A stretch of 64,000 nt of DNA from Microbulbifer sp. SAOS-129_SWC. Its GTDB lineage: Bacteria > Pseudomonadota > Gammaproteobacteria > Pseudomonadales > Cellvibrionaceae. Every line of letters begins with the position of its first letter. The stretch's first letter is position 1. The notes under the pieces were generated by a model. That model did no database searches, was not told the DNA's origin, and saw nothing but the letters and a program-made list of their open reading frames with translations. The DNA is taken from assembly GCF_039696035.1 (NCBI RefSeq), contig NZ_CP155567.1, forward strand, positions 186,001-250,000. The letters run 5' to 3'. Shown one piece after another: positions 28,101 through 39,448 of the stretch. The position numbers were made by a program, and so were the translations under genes.

Positions 28101-28425
28101 CGCCCTGACCGGCCTCAGCGACTCGCTGAACCTGGTCGGCTTCTACGAGCGCGGCCCCTTCCAGGCGCGCCTGGCGTGGAACTGGCGCGACGAGTTCCTG
28201 CAGTCTCTGGTGCAGAATGTCAGCGGCGAACCGACCTTCGTCGACGCCTACCAGCAGTGGGATATGAGCGCCAGCTACGATATCAACGACCGCATGACTG
28301 TGTTCTTCGAGGGCCTGAACCTGACCGATGAAACACTGCTCAAGCACGGGCGCTACGCCAACCAGTTCTTGTTGGCGGAGGACAGCGGCCGGCGCTTTGC
28401 GCTGGGCCTGAGAGCCACCTTCTAG
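25180..28425 (+). CDS. TonB-dependent receptor with N-terminal STN signalling domain
   Basis: 1081 residues from a GTG at 25180. An early segment (about 60-130) is an STN domain (NIPRQRADIALTAFAEQADLTLIF interrupted by variable residues) for signalling to FecR. EEVSVTGIRASLQRAMDVKR is the TonB box region typical of large Bacteroidetes/Proteobacteria carbohydrate-type receptors, then VDAISAEDIGKFPD and VNVTTARPFDF in the plug. The barrel ends ALGLRATF. A hydrophobic stretch near 150-170 also resembles a signal, so the export signal is ambiguous. Substrate unknown; linkage to a halogenase cluster suggests an aromatic or peptide-like compound or glycan. Confidence 0.93.
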   Translation: MIRWRKFLAESSSNHAAKTAAPGGDDRAIFQSLSFSLLMMSASSVLADSARLHETELFNIPRQRADIALTAFAEQADLTLIFPFDDVRKVQAQRLVGSYPIDEGVAILLEGTGLKAMVGDDGQLTITAGHPIGGSSTVYKKNQLSSAILSIMASMIGTGAAGAAQAQSDDAQQPGTIEEVSVTGIRASLQRAMDVKRDSNGVVDAISAEDIGKFPDTNVAESLQRISGVSIDRSGGEGQLITVRGFGPQFNTVLVNGRQMATENQGREFSFDTLASELVKSLAVYKTSTATQQSGGVGSTVNVTTARPFDFNGLKVAGSVKSLYDENSGDSKPQISGLVSNTFADGKFGVLLAVSRQERSTRLNQAQTDGWLTNVLGNVAPSEIDASASHSDNTFIPQNFDTKVTFEERTRTGGSLVLQFAPTDDLQITADGIYSDFDIVTNATSFGHWFTADNLENVVLDENGTAIDMFQEVGHATDFHSKKFDRLTSTSQYGINVNWDATENLNLSFDASTSGAKRAGNNGRENQLSLIGYLNRSRLQILPGETLPYSSEFQSADPDIYNADGVQAGVSDYLDPSNGRAHVMLRRGWATDDRVNQYRFDGVWDEGNSSGLTRAKFGLLYSQETKSNEYLSDEANGVHCTFCGYPENVDIPDNFMHVFDAGSDFLSGVSGHQHMTTKWLAHDGEKLFAYLEGIGGISYDAVRRNNSYEVEENVLASYMELEFAGELAGMPLTAHTGVRVESTNVTVNGTESPLESLQILDQTELQAVMGEPQSVSADNDYHSVLPNMDVKLEITDELVARFAASRTMTRPTLGQLSPVSVLNTTRQGGNLRSSSGNQELEPFLSDNLDLSLEYYYGDNSYVSVGYFRKDVDNFIISSTEDQTFTNSAGQLVTDPSTGDITSIAPGEDPQDAVDPNDGVAVFTLTKPSNGESAAVDGLELAMQHSFDSGFGVIANATLVNSDAELNVDDVTQTFALTGLSDSLNLVGFYERGPFQARLAWNWRDEFLQSLVQNVSGEPTFVDAYQQWDMSASYDINDRMTVFFEGLNLTDETLLKHGRYANQFLLAEDSGRRFALGLRATF

Positions 28426-28493
28426 GCATGGAAAATATGATCTAGGGAACCGGAACAAGGAGTTCCATTGCAGGCAGCTTTGCTTCTCCAATT

Positions 28494-28528
28494 GGCCGCC
28501 GCCCGGAAACGGGCCGCGGCCCTTTTTG
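28494..28528 (+). terminator. Terminator after the STN receptor gene
   Basis: A GC-rich stem built on CCCG-GAAA-CGGG with flanking GGCCGC/GCGGCC pairs, followed by CTTTTT. It may separate receptor from halogenase transcripts. Confidence 0.75.
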
Positions 28529-28624
28529 CGAAGCACATCCCTGTGCTTTTGTGCCACATGCGTGGCAGAATTTTACAGCGTGTAGAGACAGCGCGCTGGC
28601 GGAATAATCCCGACCCGCCAATCG

Positions 28625-28646
28625 CCTGTAGGGCGACTCCTACAGG
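28625..28646. repeat. Single REP-like inverted repeat
   Basis: CCTGTAGG (28625-28632) and CCTACAGG (28639-28646) around GCGACT. The form resembles short palindromic units common in Pseudomonas genomes. Only one copy is visible here. Confidence 0.5.
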
Positions 28647-28688
28647 ATGGTGCGGACCGGGGAGTAACCAGCAATAACGAGATCGGCG

Positions 28689-30254
28689 ATGACAGAACCG
28701 ACCAGCAGAGCGATAAAATCCGTAGTGGTAGTGGGCGGCGGTACCGCCGGTTGGATTGTGGCCGGGCGCATCGCCGCGATGCACTCCTGTGATGGTGGGA
28801 GCGAGGGCGGTGTGCAGGTTACGCTGATCGAGGCCCCGGGTATCCCCGCTATCGGCGTCGGCGAGGGCACCTGGCCGACGATGCGCAAGACACTGCGCAA
28901 GCTGGGCATCGCCGAGAGCGATTTCCTGCGCGAGTGCGGCGCAACCTTCAAGCAGGGCGCAAAGTTCGCACGCTGGGTAGACGGCGGCGACGGCGATTAT
29001 TACTACCACCCGCTGGTGCTGCCACAGGGTTTCACCAAAATGGATCTCTCGCGCCACTGGCAGCAGTCACTGAAAGGGCAGGGCCTGTCCTTCTCCAATG
29101 CGGTCTGCTACCAGGAGCAGCTGTGTGAGAGCGGCCTGGCACCGAAGCAGATGACCACGCCGGAATACGCCTCGGTGGCCAACTACGCCTACCACCTGGA
29201 CGCGGGCAAGTTTGCCGATTTTCTTCAGAGCCACTGCACAGAAAAACTGGGTGTGCGCTACCTGCGCGACGAGGTGCTGTCGGTCAACGCCGCCGCTAAC
29301 GGCGATATCGAGTCACTGGTCACGCGCAATAGCGGTGAGTTGGCCGGCGATCTGTTTGTCGACTGCACCGGCTTTTCATCGCGCTTGCTCGGCGGGCACT
29401 ATAGGGTGCCGTTTATTGGCCGCAGCGACGTACTGTTTATCGATCGCGCCCTCGCTGTACAGGTACCTTACGAAAATGCCGACGACCCGATCGCCTGCCA
29501 CACAATCTCCACCGCCCAGGATGCCGGGTGGATCTGGGATATCGGCCTGACCCATCGCCGCGGCGTCGGCTATGTCTACTCCAGCACGCACAGCAGCGCA
29601 GAGGCGGCAGAGCAGCGGCTGCATGCGTATGTGGGACGGGCCATCGAAAAACTTTCCGTGCGCGAGATTTCGATTCACAGCGGCCACCGGGAAAAATTCT
29701 GGGTCAACAACTGCGTGGCCGTCGGGCTGTCCGCTGGTTTCCTGGAGCCGCTGGAGGCCTCGGCGCTGGTGCTGGTGGAGCTGTCTGCGGAGATGATCGC
29801 CGAACAGCTGCCTGTGCGCCGCGATGTCATGGATATTACCGCGCGCCGCTTCAACGAAACCTTCCGCTACCGCTGGGACCGCATCGTCGACTTCCTCAAG
29901 TTGCACTATCTGCTCAGCAAGCGTGAGGAGAGTTTCTGGAGCGACAATCGCGATCCGGCCTCGATACCGGAGAGCCTGCTGGAGCTGATGTCGCTGTGGC
30001 GCTACCGCCCGCCGGGGGACTGCGATTTTACCAGTAACAACGAGGTGTTCCCGGCGGCCAGCTACCAGTATGTGCTCTACGGTATGGGTTTCGACACGGA
30101 CAGCGGCAGTATGGCGCAGCGGCTGCGGGAAGAGCGGCAGGCAGTGCAACACTTTGCCGCTAACCGCAAGGCCACCGCCCGCGCGCTGGCCGCGCTGCCC
30201 AAACACCGCGAGCTGCTGGAGAAGATCCATCAGTACGGCCTGCAGACGATCTGA
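28689..30254 (+). CDS. Flavin-dependent (tryptophan-type) halogenase
   Basis: 521 residues. VVVVGGGTAGWIVAGR is the FAD-binding GxGxxG motif with the family's GW. FKQGAKFARW includes the Lys that forms the halogenating adduct position in PrnA-type enzymes. The second marker GWIWDIGL matches the WxWxI motif but has Gly where classical members have Pro. LSAGFLEPLEASALVLVE is also conserved. It would chlorinate or brominate an aromatic ring with reduced flavin from elsewhere. It follows the receptor and precedes SapC and DUF6445 genes, a recurring set beside TonB receptors. Substrate unknown. Confidence 0.92.
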   Translation: MTEPTSRAIKSVVVVGGGTAGWIVAGRIAAMHSCDGGSEGGVQVTLIEAPGIPAIGVGEGTWPTMRKTLRKLGIAESDFLRECGATFKQGAKFARWVDGGDGDYYYHPLVLPQGFTKMDLSRHWQQSLKGQGLSFSNAVCYQEQLCESGLAPKQMTTPEYASVANYAYHLDAGKFADFLQSHCTEKLGVRYLRDEVLSVNAAANGDIESLVTRNSGELAGDLFVDCTGFSSRLLGGHYRVPFIGRSDVLFIDRALAVQVPYENADDPIACHTISTAQDAGWIWDIGLTHRRGVGYVYSSTHSSAEAAEQRLHAYVGRAIEKLSVREISIHSGHREKFWVNNCVAVGLSAGFLEPLEASALVLVELSAEMIAEQLPVRRDVMDITARRFNETFRYRWDRIVDFLKLHYLLSKREESFWSDNRDPASIPESLLELMSLWRYRPPGDCDFTSNNEVFPAASYQYVLYGMGFDTDSGSMAQRLREERQAVQHFAANRKATARALAALPKHRELLEKIHQYGLQTI

Positions 30255-30327
30255 TATTTGGCGCAACAGCCGTTGCCTGTGCTGCGCGTCGCATGCGAAC
30301 AATAAAAAACTGCGAGAGGTAACCACC

Positions 30328-31041
30328 ATGACCAGACTGGTCGCACTGAACAGCGAACACCACCGTGAACTGCGCATCGACACCAGCCGCATCGAGCGCC
30401 AGGGCGCTTCCCTGCGTATGGTGCCGGTGATGCCCGGCGAGTTCTTGAAGCTAGCGATCGACTACCCGATCGTGCTGACCAAGAACGCCGAAACCGGCCA
30501 GTTTGTCTGCGTCGCACTGTTCGGTTTTGCCGAGGGCGAAAACCTCTACTGGAACGGCGGTGAGTGGCAGTCGCTGTACACGCCGCTGAATATCGCGCGC
30601 CAGCCGTTCTTTGTCGGCACTGAGGAAAACGGCCAGCCGCTGGTTTGTATCGACGAGGACAGCCCCTGTGTCGGCGATACTGGCGAGGCGCTGTTCGACG
30701 ACGACCGTGGCAGTGCTTACCTGCAAAAGATGCAGGGCATTCTCGGCCAGCTGCTCGACGGCGAACGGCTGGCCGCGGAACTGGTGCGCCGCCTGCAGGC
30801 GTTGCAGCTGATCGTGCCGATGCGTCTTGAGGTGACCTTCGCCAGCGGCGACACCCAGCGTATGGAAGGCCTCTACAGCATCGATGAGGAAAAGCTGCAG
30901 GCGCTGGACGGCGACGCGCTGCACCAGCTGAATGCCGGTGGCCAGCTCGGCCATATCTACACGATGCTCACCTCGCTCGGCCAGCTCTACGCGCTGATCG
31001 AGCGCCGCAACGCCCGCGATGCCGCAACCGCAGCGGCCTGA
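30328..31041 (+). CDS. SapC-family protein
   Basis: 237 residues from the ATG at 30328, with GAGAGGT upstream. The start MTRLVALNSEHHRELRID and FLKLAIDYPIVLTKN, FVCVALFGF, NLYWNGGEW are SapC signatures. No signal peptide or membrane segment is seen. The biochemical role is not settled; the family is often found next to TonB receptors and flavin halogenases, as here. Any part in substrate handling is inference. Confidence 0.88.
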   Translation: MTRLVALNSEHHRELRIDTSRIERQGASLRMVPVMPGEFLKLAIDYPIVLTKNAETGQFVCVALFGFAEGENLYWNGGEWQSLYTPLNIARQPFFVGTEENGQPLVCIDEDSPCVGDTGEALFDDDRGSAYLQKMQGILGQLLDGERLAAELVRRLQALQLIVPMRLEVTFASGDTQRMEGLYSIDEEKLQALDGDALHQLNAGGQLGHIYTMLTSLGQLYALIERRNARDAATAAA

Positions 31042-31054
31042 TCCGGGCGGGGCC

Positions 31055-31762
31055 ATGTCGGCGGATCTCGCCTGCGCCGCCGCGCCGCGGATCGAGGTAC
31101 AGCGCCTCGGCCGCGAGCGGCAGCCGCTGCTGGTCATCGACGGTCTGGCCGCAGAGCCGGAGGCACTGTGCGCATTTGCCGGGAGCGGTGCACCGTTTCG
31201 CGCGCGCAGCGGCGACTACTATCCGGGTGTGCGCAAGCCGCTGCCGGCGGCCTACGCCGAGAGCCTGTGCCGAACACTCGAACACAGCGTGCGCGAGACA
31301 TTCGGGCTGCCCGACAGCGCCCGCGCGCAGCCATTGCTGTGCAGCTTGTCCATCGCCACCACCGTCCCCGAGCTGCTGCGGCCGATTCAGCGGTTGCCGC
31401 ATTTCGACAGCGGCGACTCACACCAGTTGGCGGTGGTGCACTACCTGTGCCCGCCGCAGTTCGGCGGCACCGCCTTTTACCGCCACCGCGCCAGCGGTTT
31501 CGAAACCATCGATAACGAGCGACTGCACGGCTACGCCGCACAACTCAAGCAGCAGGTGCTGGCATCACCGCCGGCGCCTGGCTACGCCAGCGGTGACAGC
31601 GAACTGTTCAAGCAGATCGGTCGCGTCGAGGCCCGCTTTAACCGCGCCGTCGTCTATCGCGGCAACCAGCTGCACTCCGGCCTGATCGACCCCGCCGCCG
31701 GCCTGTGTGCCGATCCCGGGCGTGGGCGCCTGACCGCCACCAGTTTTATCCGCTTCCTGTAG
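31055..31762 (+). CDS. DUF6445-type protein of halogenase clusters
   Basis: 235 residues from the ATG at 31055; an in-frame ATG at 31019 would overlap the sapC gene by 23 bases. Visible blocks are FRARSGDYYPGVRKPLP, LPHFDSGDSHQLAVVHYL, GGTAFYRHRASGFE and NRAVVYRGNQLHSGLI. The HxD and late His-Ser spacing look like a 2-oxoglutarate oxygenase double-stranded helix, though I cannot prove metal binding. It is co-located with SapC and the halogenase and is probably in the same transcript. Confidence 0.75.
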   Translation: MSADLACAAAPRIEVQRLGRERQPLLVIDGLAAEPEALCAFAGSGAPFRARSGDYYPGVRKPLPAAYAESLCRTLEHSVRETFGLPDSARAQPLLCSLSIATTVPELLRPIQRLPHFDSGDSHQLAVVHYLCPPQFGGTAFYRHRASGFETIDNERLHGYAAQLKQQVLASPPAPGYASGDSELFKQIGRVEARFNRAVVYRGNQLHSGLIDPAAGLCADPGRGRLTATSFIRFL

Positions 31763-31851
31763 ACATAGTTGGCTGCCTGCCTCGCTCGCCGATATACATC
31801 CCGACACGAGTTCGCTATAACTCCTCTTTCAAGACCCGTCGGAAGCATCCC

Positions 31852-32094
31852 ATGCAGCAGCGTATCACCGGCTACCACCGCGACGCGGAAGACCACTGGG
31901 TGGCCGAGCTCGCCTGTGGGCACAACCAGCATGTGCGCCACGATCCACCGTGGCAGAACCGCCCTTGGGTGATCACCGAACAAGGGCGTCAATCCCGGCT
32001 CGGCCAGGTGCTCGACTGTAAAAAATGCGATGACGGGGCCCCAGCGGACAGACAAGATGGGCCGCCGGACCGAACCGATGAGGTAAAAAACTAA
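31852..32094 (+). CDS. DUF3565 family small protein
   Basis: 80 residues. [36 protein letters not shown] and LDCKKC are the family core. Cys and His pairs suggest a metal site, but function is unknown. The stop codon overlaps the next start by one base (TAATG), so it is coupled to yaiI. The acidic C-terminal tail is longer than the core family. Confidence 0.88.
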   Translation: MQQRITGYHRDAEDHWVAELACGHNQHVRHDPPWQNRPWVITEQGRQSRLGQVLDCKKCDDGAPADRQDGPPDRTDEVKN

Positions 32095-32549
32095 TGGCGA
32101 AAATCTGGATCGACGCCGACGCCTGTCCGGTCGTGATCAAGGAAATCCTGTTCCGCGCTGCGGAGCGTACCCAGACCGAGATCACCCTGGTGGCCAACCA
32201 GTCGGTGCGCGTACCGCCGTCGCGCTTTATCAAGTCGTTGCAGGTGTCCTCCGGCTTCGACGTGGCCGACAACGAAATCGTGCAGCGCTGCGCCGCCGGT
32301 GACCTGGTTATCACCAGCGACATCCCGCTGGCCGCGGAGGTGATCGACAAGGGCGCCGAGGCGCTGAGCCCGCGCGGCGAGCGCCACACCAAAGCCAATA
32401 TCCGCGCGCGCCTGAATATGCGCGACTTTATGGACACCATGCGCGCCAGCGGCGTGCACACCGGCGGTCCGCCGGCGCTGAACCAGCAGGATCGCAAGGC
32501 CTTCGCCGATCAGCTGGACCGCTGGCTGGCGGCGAGCCGGGGCAAATAA
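32094..32549 (+). CDS. yaiI: YaiI/YqxD (DUF188) family protein
   Basis: 151 residues. [40 protein letters not shown] and [10 protein letters not shown] are the conserved blocks of this PIN-like, possibly nuclease-related family. Function is not established. It is co-transcribed with the DUF3565 gene, with a one-base overlap. Confidence 0.93.
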   Translation: MAKIWIDADACPVVIKEILFRAAERTQTEITLVANQSVRVPPSRFIKSLQVSSGFDVADNEIVQRCAAGDLVITSDIPLAAEVIDKGAEALSPRGERHTKANIRARLNMRDFMDTMRASGVHTGGPPALNQQDRKAFADQLDRWLAASRGK

Positions 32550-32595
32550 ACCGGCGCGGCTGCGAATAAATAAAAATAACAGGTACAAGGGGGCA

Positions 32596-34018
<1,423 letters not shown>

Positions 34019-34198
34019 CCCAATTGATCGAAGCGCAAACCGGGCGCCGGTGACTGCGCCAGTAGCGCTGCTTTCGAGTGTGGTCGAGCCCCCGCGCGGA
34101 GCGGCGGGCCGTCCGCCGTGGCGGCACTTTCCGTAGCGGTCTTTAGCGGATTTACCGCGACATCTTGCAGAGAAATTAGCCGGCGGGTTGCACTGGCT

Positions 34199-35689
34199 TT
34201 AGGCCGGCTGTGTACTTTTCCGATCCAGATTCCGGTACGCCAGCGCCTCGGCAATCTGTCCCGCTCCAATTCTTTCTTCCCCAGCCAGATCCGCCAGTGT
34301 GCGCGCGACCCGCAACACCCGGTGATAACTGCGCGCCGACAGCCCGAGCTGTTCCACCGACTGGCGCAGCAACAGCTGTTCCGTTTTTCCCAGCGCGCAG
34401 TGGCGGTCCAGCTCCGCGCCTTTCAGTTCGGCATTGATGCCGCCCTGGCGCCCCAGCTGAATCTCCCGGGCGCGTTTTACCCGTTCGCGCACAGCGGCCG
34501 AGGACTCGCCGGGCGGCGCGTCCTGCAGCTGGCCGGCGCTCATGGTCGCCACTTCCACCTGCATATCGATGCGGTCCAGCAGCGGGCCGGACAGTTTGTG
34601 GCGGTAGCGGTCGATCTGGTCCGGGGTGCAGCGGCAGCGTTGTTCGCCCAGGTAACCGCACGGGCAGGGGTTCATGGCTGCGACCAGCTGGAAGGCGGCA
34701 GGGAAGGTGACCTGGGCGCGGGCACGGGAGATGCGCACTTCGCCGTTCTCCAGCGGTTCGCGCAGGATCTCCAGTGCCTGGCGCGGGAACTCGGGCATTT
34801 CATCAAGGAACAGCACGCCGCGGTGGGCGAGGGAAATTTCCCCGGGCTTGGGGGTGCTGCCACCGCCGACCAGAGCGGTGGGCGAGGCGCTGTGGTGCGG
34901 CGCGCGGAACGGGCGCTGGCGCAGATCGGCGAGGCCGGCGGCGGAATAGACGGCCGCCACTTCGAGCAGCTCGCGCTGTGCCAGCGGCGGCAGTATGCCG
35001 GGCAGGCGGCTGGCGAGCATCGTCTTGCCGGTGCCGGGCGGACCGTAGAACAGGAGGTTGTGGCCGCCGGCCGCGGCCACTTCGAGGGCGCGGCGGGCGC
35101 GCAGCTGGCCGCGCACGTCAGCCAGGTCGGCGCTGCTGCAGTCCGCCTCCTCGGCGCTGCGTTCCGCCTTGGGCAGGGCCTCGCGGCCGTGCAGATCGGC
35201 ACACACCTGCAGTAGCGATTGTGCGCTGCGGATCTCACCACCGGCCAGCGCCGCCTCGGCGCCGCAGCAGTGCGGCAGGATCAGCCGCCGACCGGCAGCG
35301 GCGCTGGCGATGGCGGCGGGCAGGGCGCCGCTGACTTCACGCAGGGCACCGGTGAGGGCCAGCTCACCGAGAAATTCACACTGTTCCAGCGGCTCGCCGG
35401 GAATCTGCCCGGAGGCGGCGAGGATGCCGATGGCGATCGCCAGGTCGTAGCGGCCGCCCTCCTTGGGTAGATCGGCCGGTGCCAGGTTGACGGTGATACG
35501 CCGTTGCGGGAATTCGAAATGGCTGTTGACCAGCGCGCTGCGCACCCGGTCGCGGCTTTCGCGCACGGCGGCTTCCGGGAGGCCGACGATATGGAACGCG
35601 GGCAGGCCATTGGCGAGGTGGGTTTCCACGGTAACCAGCGGCGCATCGACACCCAGTTGGGCGCGGCTGTAGGTGACGGAGAGGCTCAC
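34199..35689 (-). CDS. comM: YifB/ComM-family AAA ATPase
   Basis: 496 residues. An N-terminal Lon-protease-like fold (VETHLANGLPAFHIVGLPEAAVRESRDRV) is followed by a Mg-chelatase-like AAA+ domain with Walker A GPPGTGKTMLASRLPGILPP, and HHSASPTALVGGG, EISLAHRGVLFLDEMPEF. ComM is a hexameric branch-migration helicase that aids integration during natural transformation. It is downstream of ubiK on the same strand, a gap of 31 bases. Complete. Confidence 0.95.
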   Translation of the reverse strand: MSLSVTYSRAQLGVDAPLVTVETHLANGLPAFHIVGLPEAAVRESRDRVRSALVNSHFEFPQRRITVNLAPADLPKEGGRYDLAIAIGILAASGQIPGEPLEQCEFLGELALTGALREVSGALPAAIASAAAGRRLILPHCCGAEAALAGGEIRSAQSLLQVCADLHGREALPKAERSAEEADCSSADLADVRGQLRARRALEVAAAGGHNLLFYGPPGTGKTMLASRLPGILPPLAQRELLEVAAVYSAAGLADLRQRPFRAPHHSASPTALVGGGSTPKPGEISLAHRGVLFLDEMPEFPRQALEILREPLENGEVRISRARAQVTFPAAFQLVAAMNPCPCGYLGEQRCRCTPDQIDRYRHKLSGPLLDRIDMQVEVATMSAGQLQDAPPGESSAAVRERVKRAREIQLGRQGGINAELKGAELDRHCALGKTEQLLLRQSVEQLGLSARSYHRVLRVARTLADLAGEERIGAGQIAEALAYRNLDRKSTQPA

Positions 35690-35720
35690 AAATTCTTCCT
35701 TGAATTGACTGGCCGGCGGT

Positions 35721-35987
35721 TTAGCCGGCCGGTGGTTTGCGCTCCTGCGAAGGCGCTGTAGGCGACTGTTCAGCCAGGGCCTGTTCCAGGTGCTCTACCT
35801 GGGCTTCCACGCGCGCGAGCTTTTCGCGGGTGCGACGCAGGATGTCCACCTGCGTGTCGAATTCCTGCTGGGACACCAGCGGCAACTTGCCCAGTGCCAC
35901 TGCCAGGGCATCGCGCAGGTCGCTGGTGACCACTGCGCCCTGCTTGTGCAGCTCGTTCAATAACTGTTGCAGCTTGTCGGCAGACAC
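35721..35987 (-). CDS. ubiK: UbiK, ubiquinone biosynthesis accessory factor
   Basis: 88 residues from a GTG at 35987, with GGAGAA upstream; longer frame to 36089 lacks a good ribosome site. SADKLQQLLNELHKQG leads into a helix and a coiled coil (REKLARVEAQVEHLEQALAEQ), the BMFP/YqiC architecture. UbiK supports late ubiquinone synthesis steps with UbiJ and was long described as membrane-fusogenic. It adjoins yifB, as in other Gammaproteobacteria. Confidence 0.92.
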   Translation of the reverse strand: MSADKLQQLLNELHKQGAVVTSDLRDALAVALGKLPLVSQQEFDTQVDILRRTREKLARVEAQVEHLEQALAEQSPTAPSQERKPPAG

Positions 35988-36274
35988 CGGCTGTTCTCCA
36001 CAGAATGACTCAAAAAGGGTTGTCCGGATTGTAACCCAGCGCGGCCGCGGCCGGGAATGTGCGCGCCACGCCGCCCGCGGCGCGGGCACAGCGCACAGTC
36101 GGCGCGAACCGTGCTCTTTGTTGGGTCACCGGCGCCCAAGGTGTCCCCACAAGTGTGCGTCGCTGCTGGCCGGGCGCCATTTTGGTGCGTGCGTGCTCGC
36201 ACTAAAGCCGTCCGCCGTTGCTGGCAGCGCCCAAAACCCGCTCTAAGTGATTGATTCTCTGCACGAATGCCGAG
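35988..36274. other. Divergent region between ubiK and the nitrogen operon
   Basis: No gene seen. An inverted repeat TTTGGTGCG (36181-36189) and CGCACTAAA (36198-36206) with an 8-base spacer, one mismatch, could be a regulator site. It does not have the TGCACC-N5-GGTGCA order of NtrC sites. Confidence 0.45.
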
Positions 36275-36292
36275 TTGGCATCAAGCCTGCAC
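36275..36292 (+). promoter_or_regulatory. Sigma-54-type promoter of the porin-glnK-amtB operon
   Basis: TTGGCAT, five bases, CTGCA: -24 GG and -12 GC are 10 bases apart. A TGCAC/GTGCA inverted repeat (36288-36305) overlaps the -12 and expected start. Nitrogen-regulated sigma-54 promoters before glnK-amtB are common. The leader to the porin start is about 190 bases. Confidence 0.7.
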
Positions 36293-36491
36293 TAATCCCT
36301 GTGCAGCATGGTGCAGGTGTTCCACCGCAGACCATTTTCAGCTGCCGGGCACACACAAGCTCACAAGGCCGATAACAATGCCGCCACCAACCCTAAGTGG
36401 TGGGCCTCCCGACGCTGATCGCTAGCTGCGCCGAAAAATATTCGACGACGAGAAGATCACAGAGACAAGGAGAACAAAGGTGGGAATAACT

Positions 36492-37596
<1,105 letters not shown>

Positions 37597-37654
37597 CGCA
37601 GCAATAACAACGAATGCAATTTTGACAAACTCTCGGGATTGAACGGAGCGAAAG

Positions 37655-38917
37655 ATGGAAAACCAAATTTTTCAATTGCAGTACGCAATTGATACGTTTT
37701 ATTTCCTGGTGATGGGCGCCCTGGTCATGTGGATGGCCGCGGGCTTCGCCATGCTGGAATCCGGCCTGGTGCGCTCGAAAAACACCACGGAAATTCTCAC
37801 CAAAAACGTCGCCCTCTACGCGATTGCCTGCATCATGTACCTGGTGTGCGGCTACACCATCATGTACGGCAGCGCCGGCTGGATGCTGTCCGGTATCGAG
37901 GAATTTAATCTCGACACCGTGCTGGCGGATTCCGCCAAGAATGGCTTCGACGGCGACTCTGTCTACTCCACCGCCGCGGACTTCTTCTTCCAGGTGGTGT
38001 TCGTTGCGACTGCAATGTCCATCGTGTCTGGTGCGGTGGCCGAGCGCATGAAACTGTGGAGTTTCCTGGCCTTCGCCGTGGTGATGACCGGCGTCATTTA
38101 CCCGTTCGAAGGTTCCTGGACCTGGGGTGGCAATGCCGTGTTCGGCATGTACAACCTCGGCGACCTGGGCTTCTCCGACTTTGCCGGTTCCGGCATCGTG
38201 CACATGGCGGGTGCCGCTGCGGCCCTGGCCGGGGTGCTGCTGCTGGGCGCGCGCAAGGGCAAATACGGCCCCAATGGCGAAGTCTACGCGATTCCGGGTG
38301 CCAACCTGCCGCTGGCGACGCTGGGTACCTTCATCCTGTGGATGGGCTGGTTCGGCTTTAACGGCGGTTCCGTGCTCAAGCTTGGGGACGCCGCCAATGC
38401 GCACTCTGTGGCCATGGTATTCCTGAACACCAATGCCGCCGCTGCCGGCGGTGCCGTGGCCGCGCTGGTCGCCGCGCGCATCCTGTTCGGCAAGGCCGAC
38501 CTGACCATGCTGCTGAACGGCGCGCTGGCCGGCCTGGTGGCGATCACTGCCGAGCCGTCTACCCCGACGCCGCTGCAGGCCACCATCTTTGGGGTCATCG
38601 CCGGTGTGCTGGTCGTGTTCGCCATCGTCGGCCTGGACAAGGCGAAAATCGACGATCCGGTGGGCGCCATTTCCGTGCACGGTGTGGTCGGCTTCTTTGG
38701 CCTGATGATCGTGCCGATCACCAACGATGGCTCCAGCTTCAGCGGCCAGCTGATCGGCGCTGCGACCATCTTCGTATGGGTCTTCGCTACCTCCTTCGCC
38801 GTATGGTTCCTGCTCAAGGCCATCACCGGTATTCGCGTCAGCGAAGAGGAAGAACAAGAAGGTGTTGACTTGGTCGAATGTGGAATGGAAGCTTATCCGG
38901 AATTCATGGGCAAATAA
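37655..38917 (+). CDS. amtB: Ammonium transporter AmtB
   Basis: 420 residues with about 11 membrane segments. FAGSGIVHMAGAAAALAG and ISVHGVVGFFGLM hold the two pore histidines, and SWTWGGNAVF the aromatic gate region. No cleavable signal is obvious, unlike E. coli AmtB. The N-terminal helix MGALVMWMAAGFAMLESGLVR is typical of the family. P-II genes sit on both sides of it. Confidence 0.96.
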   Translation: MENQIFQLQYAIDTFYFLVMGALVMWMAAGFAMLESGLVRSKNTTEILTKNVALYAIACIMYLVCGYTIMYGSAGWMLSGIEEFNLDTVLADSAKNGFDGDSVYSTAADFFFQVVFVATAMSIVSGAVAERMKLWSFLAFAVVMTGVIYPFEGSWTWGGNAVFGMYNLGDLGFSDFAGSGIVHMAGAAAALAGVLLLGARKGKYGPNGEVYAIPGANLPLATLGTFILWMGWFGFNGGSVLKLGDAANAHSVAMVFLNTNAAAAGGAVAALVAARILFGKADLTMLLNGALAGLVAITAEPSTPTPLQATIFGVIAGVLVVFAIVGLDKAKIDDPVGAISVHGVVGFFGLMIVPITNDGSSFSGQLIGAATIFVWVFATSFAVWFLLKAITGIRVSEEEEQEGVDLVECGMEAYPEFMGK

Positions 38918-38925
38918 GGCCCTGA

Positions 38926-39390
<465 letters not shown>

Positions 39391-39422
39391 CGTTACTGGT
39401 GGAAAAATCCGCCGGTTGATCG

Positions 39423-39448
39423 AAAAGCCCCATCCGGGGCTTTTTTTG
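39423..39448 (+). terminator. Terminator of the nitrogen operon
   Basis: AAAAGCCCC, loop ATCC, GGGGC and seven T's: a classic intrinsic terminator just after the second P-II gene. Confidence 0.93.

Noticed and set aside
25333..28557. A 1074-residue open frame antisense to the STN TonB receptor
   Set aside because: Long antisense frames are common in high-GC genes with strong codon bias; its sequence has no domain, and the receptor on the plus strand is unmistakable.
36181..36305. NtrC binding sites upstream of the nitrogen operon
   Set aside because: GTGC/GCAC inverted repeats are present, but half-site order or spacing does not match TGCACC-N5-GGTGCA, and one lies over the transcription start.
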